From positions 310,001 through 374,000 of the forward strand of contig VCJN01000708.1 of NCBI GenBank assembly GCA_006384855.1: 64,000 nt of DNA. The letters run 5' to 3'. The translations under genes and the position numbers were made by a program. Below are positions 50,159-62,444 of the stretch, one piece after another; position 1 is the stretch's first letter, and the number at the start of each line of letters is the position of its first letter. Source of the stretch: Tetraselmis striata (taxonomy: Eukaryota; Chlorophyta; Chlorodendrophyceae; Chlorodendrales; Chlorodendraceae). The notes beneath the pieces were generated by a model that saw only the letters and a list, made by a program, of their open reading frames with translations, ran no database searches and had not been told where the DNA came from.

Positions 50159-51480
50159 TCACGGCTGGTTTAAGCTGTGGTTCCCGCATCGTTGGGCAGC
50201 CCTGTGGGGGTCCTCTTCAAACTCTGCCTTTGTTACCCAGAAGAGATCGCTGTCTCTCATGATGTCAGCGAGGACGGCCGCCCCAGTGAACACTGCGTGC
50301 TGCCGGATAGGCGGGTCCTGGATTCGCAACTTGAGGTTCTTCATTCCCTCGCGATTACCCTGCCGTGGGAGTTATCAAGAACACACTAAGGTGCTTTGCG
50401 TTGGCAGGTCCTTGTTCTACACCTGCGCTGTATGGTAGGGAACCCTCATAACCCCTGAAGGTGTGGCCGATGGCGGTACATGAAGCATGTGCATGCGGTC
50501 TCCTGATCCAGAGAAAGCGCATGCCAATTCGACGGCCATGGCGACTGGGGTCTAGCAGGGCGAGTGTGTTGGTTTGTTGTAGGGTTCGTTGCATTACCTT
50601 CAGCGTTCGCTCCAGGTACAATGTGCGCAACTCCTTCTCTAGGCGCGTGGGCAGGCCTGGGAACATGGTTGTGCCGCCGCTCAGGACGACATGTTGGTAC
50701 ATCTTCATCCGGTTGTCCATGTCCATGTCCTACCGCACCAGCCGCAGGGCAGCAAAACCCACAAATCAATACCAGTGCGGCGGCGGCCCACACACCTGCT
50801 CCCCCTCTTGCGTTTCGCTTGCTGGTGGCAAAATCATCCACATTCCACTACTTTGTCCAGCATGCTGGCCGCAACTACGCCAATATGTGCATGGAAGGCA
50901 TGGCAACACATGCAGCTCGCCTGGACACAGTTGAACAGTAGCTCCGCAATCCCGGGGCCCTCCACGTCCGCCAGCGAGGGGCGAAACAGCGCCTCACACG
51001 CCATGAAGCGCTCTGGCCCAACCTTGCACACATCCAGGCAGTACATCATCAGTGACAGGCGCTATGGCGATATACCCCACCGAGGATGCCGTGATGCCCC
51101 TTAGCCACCTACAGCTCTATGTAAAGTCTTTCTCTCTCTCTCTCTCTCACTCACTGGCAGGCGCTTGTTAGCGGTGACGCAAGGCCGGGCGCACGGAGGA
51201 CATCCCACCCCTTTGCTTCCAGTGGCCCTCACCTTGATGACATGCCCATCAGGCAGGGTGAAGGTCTTGGCCACAGCGGTCGTCTCTTTTGCCAGCTACA
51301 CAGTCAATCGCACACGGTGTCCCTCAGGCTTGTGTAGCGGGAGAGGTCGGGAAGAAGAAGGACAAATAAGGGGTGTGGGGAAGGGGGGTTCATGCGCCCT
51401 GCCTTGAGCTCGCGCTGGTAGTCTATGGCCACGTAGCACATGTCCTCCTTCAGCCGCTGAATCTTTGGGCGGAGCAAAGC

Positions 51481-51511
<31 letters not shown>

Positions 51512-53018
51512 ACATGCAGGAGAGCGCGTCAGCAAGCAGGTAGTGAACTGCACTTTTGGCGAGTTGCGGGGGGGATCCGGACGGGCCGGCACCGTGTCGA
51601 AGTCCGTGTCAGTATTCAGCGAGTAGCCGCTGCGTGATATGAGGTCCAGCAGGTGTGTCGTGATGAGCTGCCCCGACAGCGGCAGGCGCTTTGTGAGGTG
51701 GGGGTGGCTGAAGCCATCCACGATGGGGACCTGCGTTGGGCGCAAGCAGAGGCGCACACATCAAGCATGCCATGCCACGGTGACCCTTGCCTTGCCACCG
51801 CTCTGGAAAACAGCAACTCTATTGATGCGTACTGCTTGGCATTCTGGGTATTCTGTGGGCAGAACATGAGTTTTACCCAAGTCGCTACTGTCACTCCCTC
51901 TGGTATTCCGAAGGTAATGGAAGTTGGGATGGGGCAGGGGCATACAGCGTGAGTTGTACCGTGCCCTGCGTCCAGCACCAGCCCCGTGAGTAGCCCCTGA
52001 GCGTACAGCGTCAGGACCGCCTGGTTCTGCACATACGCCGCCGCAAAACCAAACGTCTCGAACATGGCCTGCAGCAGCCGCTCCCGGTTGGCGGCACTGT
52101 TGAGCGGCGGCTCTGTCATTATTACCTGGCAGCCGTAGCCCTGTCAGTGGCGCGAGGCGGAAGAAACTGCATCCACGACAAGGTGCGAGGGTGAATGAGC
52201 ACGGCGCCTTTACCTTGCACTCACCAGGGTCGGTCACGCCCAGCTCGCGGTGGAAGGCATGCCGCCACACGTGCGCCATCTCGGCCCAGTCCTGCACCAC
52301 GCCGTGGCTCATGGGACTACGTACCTGCATTCCTGAGCGCTGCGACTGGCAATCTCGCCCAACGAGTGGCGGCTGCGGGCCAGGGCAGGCAGCGCGCGAA
52401 GCGGTCAATAGAAGTAGTCAACCCGGCGACGCAGCCGCCGCCCTCGAGCTCTCCATCCAACGCGCAATTTAGTAACGTCAACGCGATCCACTGCGCCGCG
52501 ACGTGACGTGCCCTTTGAAACCGGACGTGTATTTGATAAAACCGGTTTACCAGAAGGAACTCCCTCAACGACTAGCTGCATCAAGGCGGGAGTGAGAGCA
52601 GCAGTAGGCGCGGGCGGATGTCAACGCCGTCAGTAGTGTCCCGGTAGTATACGACTGGCAGGGCTGTGACGCCCCGCACGGGGGTATCGCCTCCCTCGCA
52701 CTTGCCCCCCTCAGCCCCCCCCCCCCCCCCCACCCCCCCAGTCACTGCAACACGCCAGCGGGAACGCCGCCCACCTCGCTGGCGCCGGGATCTCCATACA
52801 CAGCACGCCCCGTTACGCATGGGAAGGCGCTGCGTGGGAACTGGTCGCCGGCGAAGCCGCATTTGACCAACTGCGACGGGGCAGGGCAAGTCCTCTGTCA
52901 GTGAGGAGAAATGCTAAGAAATGCTGCGCAGTCACCACCCGCGCGGTGGGCGAGGCGAGGGCGGCGCGGCACGCACCCCGCTGCCGCTGTCGCACACCAG
53001 TACGCTCCCTCCTGACAT
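50159..53018 (-). CDS. ARP2: Actin-related protein 2 (ARP2), spliced host gene
   Basis: Exons on the minus strand follow ARP2 from start to stop: 53,018-52,977 ([14 protein letters not shown]), 52,870-52,775 ([12 protein letters not shown]), 52,324-52,214 ([12 protein letters not shown]), 52,125-51,946 (MTEPPLN ... [11 protein letters not shown]), 51,730-51,593, 51,462-51,403, 51,295-51,233, 51,022-50,921 ([13 protein letters not shown]), 50,729-50,598 ([14 protein letters not shown]) and 50,359-50,159 ([16 protein letters not shown]). They total 374 residues; an exon of ~20-30 residues between 52,775 and 52,324 is unresolved (52,590-52,700 is a candidate). All ten exons are multiples of three, so every intron is phase 0. 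Introns after 51,403 and 50,921 begin with GC instead of GT. ARP2 is an ATP-binding subunit of the Arp2/3 complex that nucleates branched actin. The C-terminal ~18 residues diverge from the family. Confidence 0.9.
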
Positions 53019-53628
53019 AGCACCCGGATGATGCAGCTCACAAGTTCAGCATCCTCGGTGCGCGAGGCAGCAACGTGCTGAGGCCAGCGTCGGGGGTGGG
53101 CTTTTCCCCACGAGGCAAGTTCTGCTGTAAGGGTACCCGTAGTCCAGCGGTCCCCGAGGGAGATGCAGGCGGCGGGCGTGATATATTATTACGACTAAAA
53201 CCGCTTGTACTAGTCGCTGCTGCTACCTTAGGCCTGGAAGATTTTTTATTATCCGTTGTAGTCTTTGGTGCCCCCCCCCCCCCCCCTTTTTGGGGGCCCC
53301 CCCTTTGCTGGAAATACTTCCTTCCTCTGCAGTACTGCTAAAGTACTGCCATGAAACAAATAACAAGGAAACATAATGGTTGTGCTTTGCAAGCATGCAG
53401 GAACAGCCAGGGCAACTAAGAACATGTTATAGATGAACTTCTATGGGTATTGGGCACCCCCACCTTCAGGTGAAAAAATGGGGGACTGTGACAGTACTTT
53501 GTGCAGTACTGTATACAAGGCTTGGGCAGCAAACATGCCGTTAATATAGATGGAGGATGCATGCATAGAAGACCACGGCACATAGATGAATATGGCACAT
53601 AGATGAATGTAATAAATGACAATGTTGT
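53019..53628. other. Region upstream of ARP2
   Basis: It presumably contains the ARP2 promoter. A poly-C tract lies at 53,270-53,287. No gene is recognised. Confidence 0.4.
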
Positions 53629-54907
53629 TTACATTGTCAACCGCCCCAGACCGCCCGACTGTATGAGACAGCATGGAGGGGCGGGGGTGTCCAGTAGCCA
53701 GTGGCTAAGCGAGCGCATGTCGGTTGGGAAATCGCGGTTGGTGGCCAGCGCTTTCAGCGCCTCGATGGTCTCCACATGCGACGCCGTCTCGGCCAACCGT
53801 ACCGGCTCCTCCATCAGTTTTGACTTAAGGTCATAGTCGCGCTGCTTGCCGAGCCGCTCCTCGTACCGAAATAGCGAGAGCTCCAGGGCTTTTAGCAACG
53901 CGATGATGCGCGGCCAGTTGCCCTTCTGGACCCAATTACCGTTGCCGGACAGCGCGTACTAAGGTACTCCAACGACTTCGGAACGTTCGGCCGATCTGCC
54001 TTATGTCCAAGTTTCTTCTCCCCAAAGAACTGCGCGAAACGTTTGTCCGGCGGGGCGGGCCCTTTGCATAGCTGCTCCCATACGCCAGATATAGCGCAAG
54101 TCTTGGAACGAGAGCTGAGAGGGAACAAGGCGCGATGGAGGGCGAAGACGAAGTCGAAGCCGACCGATTTAGCCATGTCCGCCGACCAACCGACGTTCTC
54201 TAACTCTAGCCAGTCTATCAAGGAGTTGTAGTGCTGGTTTTTGGCAGACAACGGGGCGTCGCTAGGCACTTTGTGAGTAGGGAGGCGGCGATGATTCTCA
54301 GGGTTCGGCGCGGCGCTGGCCATCATCATCGTAGGGAACGGGCTGTCTGTGCTGGCCGAGACCTAGCGGGGCGCTGGCAATCGAACTTAATCGTAACCGT
54401 TCCCATCTCAAGGAACGCCAGGGTGTCTGTGACTGCCTCCAGCAGGAACGCTGTGCAGTCTTGCGAAAGCCCACGGTCGTGCAGGGTGCCGGCCAAGCAC
54501 ACCATCTTGATATCGGTGTCAGCAAGCAGAGGGTGGTAGTCAGGGGCATGGGCCTCGATTGCCTCATTCAGTTGGTCCGTAGAGTTCTTGTCGCCCCACT
54601 CCTGAGCGCCTAGTTTTATCGATACGTTCCGCACTACGGTCCTGCCGTCAACGGGAATGCTGACGCACGCCGCCGGTGACGCTAGGAGGGACATAGTGGT
54701 GCTGCCTGGTGTGGGCGGCGGGTGCTGGTGGTGGTGGGATATCGGATATATGGAAGGCAACGAGTGGGAAGATGGCAGATGAGATGCTGGTGGTTGTCCT
54801 AAGTAGCTCCCCGGCCAGGCCCGGCGCAACGCTCGCTGGCGATAAGGCAGCCCGCAGGGTACCGGAAAAAACCGTCTGAAACCCGAAACAGATTGCACGG
54901 GTCGCAC
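53629..54907 (-). other. Coding-like minus-strand blocks, unidentified
   Basis: Three blocks of protein-like text follow each other on the minus strand. The first contains SIKLGAQEWGDKNSTDQL and MVCLAGTLHDRGLSQDC. The second contains NSLIDWLELENVGWSADM and FDFVFALHRALFP. The third contains LELSLFRYEERLGKQRDYD. They may be exons or pieces of a decayed element gene. The same coding style recurs in repeats of volvocine genomes, but I cannot name a family. Confidence 0.35.
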
Positions 54908-55191
54908 TAGGACAGTTGACTACTTCTTGAAACCCCATAAACAGAGCTTAGAGGATGCATCGCGGCGGTTTGTCTCCCCATCGGCCGCTATTGTACCGTG
55001 CCGGTATCGAGTTGCTGCGCCGGCGCTGTCGCCTACGACATCGGGGGCATCGACGAGTATTGTTCAAAGTACTATTAGACTACAAGTTTATTTTCCGGAA
55101 AAGGAAGATTCCCCCCCCTTTTACGAGCAAAATCGCCACCAAAGACAACGGATAAAATCTTCCAGGCCTTACCAGTAGTGATGTATTAAAC

Positions 55192-55390
55192 TAGTTTATG
55201 GGGTTTCCTCCTGTACTAACCGCTTTTCCGGCTACATTTGATGCTAAGTGGTACGGGTTACTAGTTCACGCGTCGCTGCGCCCGTACTTCGTGTGCAGCA
55301 CGAGTAGACATAAAGCAGCCATACCAGCTGAGATGAGAGAAAAAAAAACAGCTGAGCCTGCTATAATCTAGTTTCGCGGTGTTACACACA
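55192..55390 (+). repeat. ~190-bp direct repeat, copy 1 (copy 2 at 59,549-59,727)
   Basis: TAGTTTATGGGG(T/C)TTCCTCCT, GCTTTTCCGGCTACAT, AAGTGGTACGGGTTACTAG and GTGTTACACACA occur in the same order and spacing in both copies. They bracket the recombinase element and the second TIR element, 4.2 kb apart, and may be its terminal repeats. Confidence 0.75.
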
Positions 55391-58202
55391 CCGATAAACT
55401 GTCCCGTAACCTGCTGCGGGTAAGGTCACACGTTGTTTCAAGACCACACTTGGCTCACCATCCGTGTGTGTAATTCTAATCCGTACGTCTGTGCGTGCGT
55501 CACCAAGCCATATGGAGAAGACCCCGCCGTCGCCTGGCCGACGCTCGAATCGCTGCAGGCAGACCCAGTCTACATTGGTGCTCGAGCTCACATCGTCGCT
55601 GGGCCAATTGACGGCTCGTGAACGCGGTGTCGATGGAGACGGAGCACATGGCTCTGGCTCCGTCCGGGCAGCGCGTCGCGGGACGGCCGACATGCAGCGG
55701 GGGAGCCGCATTGCGCCCCGACTTGCTAGAGCCTTGAGCGGCCGTGCCGGAGCAAAAGCCGCGAGTGACGAGGACGACTACCTCACGGTCCAAGAGCTAC
55801 TACAACGAGCAGAGCATGGTTAAATGCGAGGACGTTCGACCGGTCGGCCGAGTGCATGGGCTTTTCCCTTTGCGTACCGACACGACCAACGACTGCTATA
55901 TCAAGCATGATGACCGGCGTAGTATGCCGGCCCATGAGGAGTAATACATTTAGACGATGACGTGTCTGGGGGCTCAAACAACCGCTCTCTTCGTGGCTCT
56001 CGACGAGCTGCGGCCTTATATGTCCCCGTTGCTAATCAAGACTTCACCTCGTACCTTGCGCGCGCCCGGAACCGCGCCGAGGCCGTCGACAAGGCATTTC
56101 GCTTTCATCTAGCCTTCATGCGGAGGCATAACGAGATCAAGCGTGTTGAGAAAATCTCAACAGTTGAGACACAAAGGCAAAGATGGAGTGCAGTGGTGGT
56201 GCAAAGACGACATGCTTAACTGGTTTCAAAATACGAATATATTGGTTGCAAGCAAGGTTGGCACCACGCTTCCTAGATGGCAACATTATATACGGTACAT
56301 ATACTAGTAGTCGCAAGTACACATCGTACTAGTGTTGGTACACATCAAAGTATATGTATGAACTCATAGTATATCGTACTCGTATAATTATGACACTACA
56401 TAGTCGCTAACCCCCCCCCCCCCCTCCTCCCCGGATGGACATTCTGCCAACATGAGGGATCGAGCTGGCGGTGACCTTAACATTGGGATACCGGTGCTTT
56501 GCTGTAACAATCGAGCGTGGTGGTGTCAATCCGTCTCCGAAGCACATCGCTTACCACATGGCAGCATTATACGGTACATATACCCGTATTCGCAGGTACT
56601 CATCTTACTAGTACTCGTACACATAGTACAAGTAATAACTCGTAGCACATCGTACTTGCGTAAGTGTCACAGTTTGCACGGTGATCAACGGGTACTGATT
56701 CGCAACAACGAGTTCGTATCGACCATCATTCGCGGGTGTACATTGCTCGCGAGACAGGCTCTACGAGCGCAACGGGCGCGCTAGGCGGCCCGCCTACCAT
56801 ACTAAAGACCCGCAAACCCGTACGGGTGCCCAAACTAACCCGTCCAGCACTTACCGTCCAACTACTGGCAACTAAACCACCGCGGCAGATCACTTTGCCG
56901 GAAAAATGGGCCGGCCTCATGTTGCCCTGTCGGTCTAACGTCGCACTTAATGGAGTGACGAGCCCGAGGCTCTCGCCCCAGCATGGGCGGCTTCACTCCG
57001 GACCCGTATACAAGAAGCGTTCGGCTCGGACGAGCCGAAGCAGCGCACCCTCGACCTCGTTCCTCTCTAGCTCCCTCACCTCCTAGACGCTCAAGAGCTA
57101 CGCCGGCAAGCTGTCTTAGGTCGCGAAGTTCTGCGGAGACTCCGAGAACATCAGCCCGTTGGGGGCGACTACTGCCACCGTCGTTCGGTACGTCGCTTGG
57201 ATTCGGTGAGACGGGCCACATATAAGTCGTTGCAACCCTATATACTTGCCAGCAATCAACACGTTCTTCGAACTGCACAATATTGACCCCATGGCAAAAG
57301 ACAGCATGCACCTCACCGCCGCGCGCGCGTCGTGACTTGCTACTCGGGAAACGCTGGATGGAGGCTGTTGCTTTGCGTGTTCCATTGCCTGCCGATGTTG
57401 CTTACTCTGTCGTTGAGCGAGCCGAGTTGATTGTGTCTGGTCCTCCCCCGAGTATCGTCTAGTTTGACTTTGGGGCCCTCATGGCCGCGGTTGTCAACTG
57501 AATGTTTTTTGCCAGAGGACTTACTTGCTTAGTGTCCGACCGAGTTCGGGACGTGCATGTCGACCCCTACAACATCACCTTGCAGGCGTACCGTGGGAAG
57601 GGCCGTGCCGGCCGGCGCGGCCCCGACGATCTACGCGTGCGACTCCTTCCATCCCGTTGTTGGAGCACCCCCGTGTCGGCCGTCTCCTGCACCACTTCAT
57701 CGACAACATCCAGTCTGCCCCCGTGGTCCTTGCTGCCTTGGCCGAGACTAACTTTTGGGCCGTCACCTCGAGCAACAGTCCAACTCGTGGATTGCCGCTA
57801 TAATGTATGACTGGCTCTCTACGGCCGTTCGTCTCGTTGGTGCTGCCCCTCCCAGCCTACACTTCATGGACCTCTCCCAGCACTCGTAGGGGCGCAGCCA
57901 GCCTATGATGCTAATGCCATCGGAGTGCCGCCGTCCCACATCCGCCACCAAGGCGGATGGGCCGCTAACTCCGACGTCGTACTGGACTACATGGTCCCAA
58001 GTGTCCTCCCTTCACATGGCGCGTGGTTCTTCTTCGGCCACACCGCGCCCCTTCATCGCCACTTCCAAGTTCAACAAGATTCCGCAGCAATGGCCCTCCC
58101 GGTGCCCTCTTCGTGACCTTGCGCTACCCATGCTTCGTCAATCTGCCGCACTCTTCGTTGGCTCTTCACTAGCAAAACCATACTCAACTTCAAATGATCC
58201 GC
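55391..58202 (+). mobile_element. Tyrosine-recombinase element fossil (DIRS- or Crypton-like)
   Basis: Plus-strand coding text near 57,530-57,600 (DVHVDPYNITLQAYRGKG) and 57,900-58,000 (PPSHIRHQGGWAANSDVVLDYM) has the HxxR...GGW...Y arrangement of the catalytic end of tyrosine recombinases. Earlier parts (55,740-56,220) are weakly coding. The element looks broken, with several breaks. The direct repeats around it would suit a DIRS-like retroelement. No reverse transcriptase is recognised, so a Crypton is also possible. Confidence 0.45.
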
Positions 58203-59552
58203 ACTACACCCCTCCCCATAAGTACGGGGTTTGCGAATTTGATCCACATGCCCATGCGCGGCCACGCTGAGACCGTGCGCGCGTGCATGCGTGCTACTCG
58301 GGGTCGTACGGCTGGGGGGAAATGCCGCGATAGCACGATACACCCCATATTGCCACGCGGTGGCCGTTGTCGTCAACGCTTTCATTCAGGCAAAAGCAGG
58401 CCTTCTGGCGCTAGCGCTTCAAAACCACAAACCGCGCCAGTCGTGTGAACAAATAGGCATGGAACACCACATCCCCGTACTCATACCACATCACCCTTGG
58501 TATGATCACTATCCACCACACACGTAGGGCATTGAAATTATGCCATTAGCGACCTGGACCAAGCCCTACGTACGTGTCGATGACGGTGGTTTATGGCCAA
58601 AATCATGGACAAAATGAGGCTGTGATCGTTGCACATGCAAGCGGGAGAGGCTTCTCGAGGCCTCCTTGCCGTAGCCCATATAAGCTTTTCTATAACAGTG
58701 AATGGCCGCATGCTCGTAGCGCGCCATGATGAGCCAAGTGGCGCGGCAATGGCGTGCACCTTAATGCGTCGATGCTGGTGGAAATAACGTTGTGAAAGGG
58801 GGGATCCGGTATGGCGGCCGTGAGCATCGCTCAAGGGGGGTATGTGCCAAGTATGAGCAGTCCGTGCACAAGCACATACAACACACTGTCCCGCCACCGT
58901 GTATCAGGCTTTGAGATCTCCTTGGCGTAAAGTTTCACGCCATTGTGTTGACCACACGCTGACACAGACGTCAGATTTCGACATGTTATTTCTAAAAAAT
59001 CGAACAAGTGCCTAAATAAATGGCCTCAGACGACCGTGCTACTATATGTAGCCCTGCTCGCGTAAATTTTACTGGTATTTATATGCAAGGATTCTGACGT
59101 TTCTTCGCAACGCACTAAGCGATACCGCGGGTTTGAGAGCTGCACCACAAGGCGGCACTGCAGTGGCGGTGGTATCACGCCACGTCGTGCACGTACGGGC
59201 GCACGCCGCTATGGCCCCGCCCCAAGCAAAAATACCCTAGCCTTTTTGCTGACATGTTTCCTCGCCCACCCATGGCTAATCCACTATGCAATGGTCTATG
59301 CATGCGCGGCGGGACGTGCGGGGCACCAACCCCCATTGTTGTGGGGTACTGGAAACGCTTAGTGTGGCGCTATGCCACTCGTGTAGGGCACGTGTTAGGG
59401 CGCCAAAGGGGTTGCTTACACCCTATGGCGGTAGCGGCTGAGCATAAATGTGCAATATTCCAGGATTTCAGGTCAAAATTCAGCTGCCCCTACTATTCGT
59501 AAGCTCGAATTCTGCGAGAAAGGGGCATGGGGCTTTTGTGAAGAGGTGTAGT
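58203..59552 (-). mobile_element. TIR element with ACTACACCCC ends, copy 2 (1.35 kb, inverted)
   Basis: Starts ACTACACCCCTCCCCATAAG and ends GAGGTGTAGT. The interior matches the reverse complement of 42,123-43,768 over long stretches (for example the GGATCC(G/C)G...ATGGCG region near 58,800), with a few hundred bases absent. It abuts the second copy of the 190-bp direct repeat. Confidence 0.7.
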
Positions 59553-59727
59553 TTATGGGGCTTCCTCCTTTCCTAAATCGCTTTTCCGGCTACATATCAT
59601 GTGCTGCTAAGTGGTACGGGTTACTAGTTCACCTGTCGTTGCGCCGGTTCGTGTGCAGCACAAATAGACATAAAAGCAGCGATAAAAGTTGAGCATGCCA
59701 TCTTCCAGTTTCGGGGTGTTACACACA
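59549..59727 (+). repeat. ~190-bp direct repeat, copy 2
   Basis: The partner of 55,192-55,390. Its first bases overlap the end of the TIR element, suggesting that the element inserted next to or into it. Confidence 0.75.
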
Positions 59728-59856
59728 GCGCCCCCCTTGACTCCGATTTTCCCGCACGCTTAGCCAATTTCGGCTCTTGAAGGTGTAAAGCAGCCTGCGC
59801 GGCCTTTTTGGCAAACAGACTCATCTTGAAATCCTTAATTATGAAGGATCAGAATG

Positions 59857-60120
59857 ACGGTGAATCCAACAGTGTTGGAAATTCCGTCATTGGCCTCTAA
59901 TTGTTATTGCGAAATGCTATAATTCTGCTGATTTCTAGAATGCCTACGACTCATCGATGATGACAATTATTTCCTTGATGACCATAACAAAGCGTTGCTT
60001 ATACCTAGATAGAGAGTAGTGGATCTCGTAACCGGATCGCTTCGCGCCTGAACGCCCTTCGTAGAGACGTTGCGCAGCACGGGATTCGTTGTTGCATGCC
60101 TTGTCCCAGGGGCGAAAAAG
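59857..60120 (+). mobile_element. LINE 3' end, copy 3 (5'-truncated)
   Basis: It matches 39,113-39,310 (GACGGTGA(A)TCCAACAGTG, GAAATTCCGTCA, CGTAGAGACG, GGGGCGAAAAA), with an internal stretch changed. Only the untranslated 3' part is present. Confidence 0.75.
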
Positions 60121-61800
60121 CAACGACGATGAACCGAATAACCCATTAATCATCAAACGCCTTGACGACTTGACGACGACGAACAATGCAACGCTGTAAG
60201 TCGCCGTTAGGGTAAGGCGGAACTCGAAATGGAGGAATTTCGTTTTTTTCAGAAATTTCGCGGAATTTGGTTCAGCCCGTACGGAATTATGTGGTCCAAC
60301 TCCGCCGGAACGAGCAGTTTCGGCGGTATTTGATGACGCGGAATTCTGGCGAACCCGACTACTTCCGCCGGAATTGCACTGACTTCCGCCAGATCCAAGG
60401 CCTAAAATTGGGATGTTCGTATACTGGCGGCGGGGCCGCTATAAGCTGCGCCGTGCAAGCATGGGGACACCAGTGCGAGCTGCGGCAGATTGTGAAAACC
60501 AATAATACTATTTACAAATATATGGCGAAGCGGCGGTTGCTTGGTTGCATTATATCACATCAAATGGCGAAGCGATTGCTGGTAAATGCCTCATCATCAA
60601 CACTCTCCAAGGCGGCTAGCTCATGCTGCTCCTCCTCAGCCACGTAGCGCTCGAGCGCCGATCCTTGCTGCTCACCGCTGTCAGCGCCGATCCTTGCTCC
60701 CTCACATGCTACTGCCTCGATGGCGCGCACCTCATTCAAGTACGATGAGATCGTGATGCCGCCATCGGCGGGGGTCGCAACCTTGAGTCCTATATGGTGA
60801 GAAGGTGTCCGGGCCCATGTTATCCTTGGGGATGAGAAGATATCTCCGTGGCAGCATATCCACGTTCTTGGTGATGAAAACCTGAGTGTTACGCAAGTGG
60901 GTGTCCCACAATCCCACTACTCACTGCCCGCCCACATTCACTTCGTTCGCGGCGGTTGTATCCTCCTACATACACTCCGCTTCATCCTCTTTATCCATAG
61001 GCAACCCCCCTCCCCTTCCCCCACACACACACTACACACCATCCCAGGGTCGAGATGGAAGGGAATAGCGTTGTAAGCTCGGCGGGGTGAGGGTGAGTGA
61101 GTGAGGTTTGAGCAACTGCGGTGTGGCAAGCCAACTCCGATGGCGGCCTATATATTGGCTTCACTACATGCACCTGCGGTGATTTTCTCACCGTATTTCA
61201 CCATGTATATCGACGAGCCAGTGCGATAGTGACGCGCACTACGCCGCTACTAGCAGAGTCGATTCGCGGGCAAGTTCAGGGTCAATTCCAACGGGTGTTT
61301 GGCCGAGTTCCCGCGGAGCGGAATTTCTGCGGTTCCGTTCCACTCGGGCCGGAACTCTGGAACTCGCTGGAACAGAATTGAGTTCCGCCCAACCCTGGTC
61401 AGTTCATCCGGGTTTTTGGCCGAGTTCCGGCGGTTCAGTTCCACCTGGGCCAGATGAACTCCGGAACTCGCCGGAACGGAATTGAGTTCCGCCCAACCCT
61501 GCTCGCTACCCTGTACTCGTAGCAATATCGTCACCGGGTATTGATACTGCTTCCACCCTGCAGTCGATGTAGAGGACCTTTCTGATTGCCTTTTATTTTG
61601 GTGATTTCCGATATCGCCTTCCGCTGCTAGCTCATGTAATTATTGATGCTGGCGAATTGACCATCATATGAATTGATTAATCCTTGTGACAGTGGCGCGA
61701 CAATTGAGAGCCTGAACACATGGCGGCGTGTTGCGTTAACATGTGATTGCACACGTTCCAATCGACGTGACTCCAGGTAATATCTGCAGATGTAGGCGGC
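60121..61800. other. Host spacer with GGAACTCC-type repeats
   Basis: Two imperfect ~95-bp units at 61,300-61,500 share GGCCGAGTTCC, GGAACTCGC and GAATTGAGTTCCGCCCAACCCTG. Related TTCCGCC(G)GAA phrases fill 60,225-60,400. No gene is recognised. Confidence 0.45.
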
Positions 61801-62444
61801 TGAGCTGGCTGGTCGTTACGTGGCGTGTGAGACTGTGAGGCTGTTGCGTGTGTCACGGAAAGCTCGGCAAAGCACGAGAATCCTCGACAGGCTGCTGACC
61901 GGAGCGCCGGCGTCATCGCCAATCGGGCCTGGCTGGCAGCCGCGCGACCGGCTGAGCAATGCAGACTTGCTGCCTCCACCCAGGGCGCCGAATAGGGCCA
62001 CCGCCCTCCGGCCTGCACAGCCCCCGTATCGCGAGGCCGCTCCCCGGCGCTTGCCTCGTCGGCACGGCCGCCGAGCTGCGGCTGCGGCTGCGAGCGGCCC
62101 GGCGGAGGGGCGCCTTGAGACCGGCGGCGGCGGATACTGCAGCCGCCGGTCCAGGCGGGGGGGGCGGCGGCCGGGGTACCGGGGGCCGTGGGGGCCGGGG
62201 CTCCGGCGGCGATGGCGGCGACGAGCCTGACGCATGGCCGTGGCGGTGGCGATGGCGTGTGGCGGCGCTGCTTGTGGTATGTCGCCCCCCTTTTGCGTGT
62301 GGCAGACTCTATTTGGACACAGATAGGGAGATCGGATGTCGGTCACTCAGGCCACGTAGCGCGATCCATCCACCTCCACAACAGGTGGCGACTGGGCTCC
62401 AGCTCAGCCTAGGGCCGGCTAGAGCAAGCGGAGAGTCCACAGGC

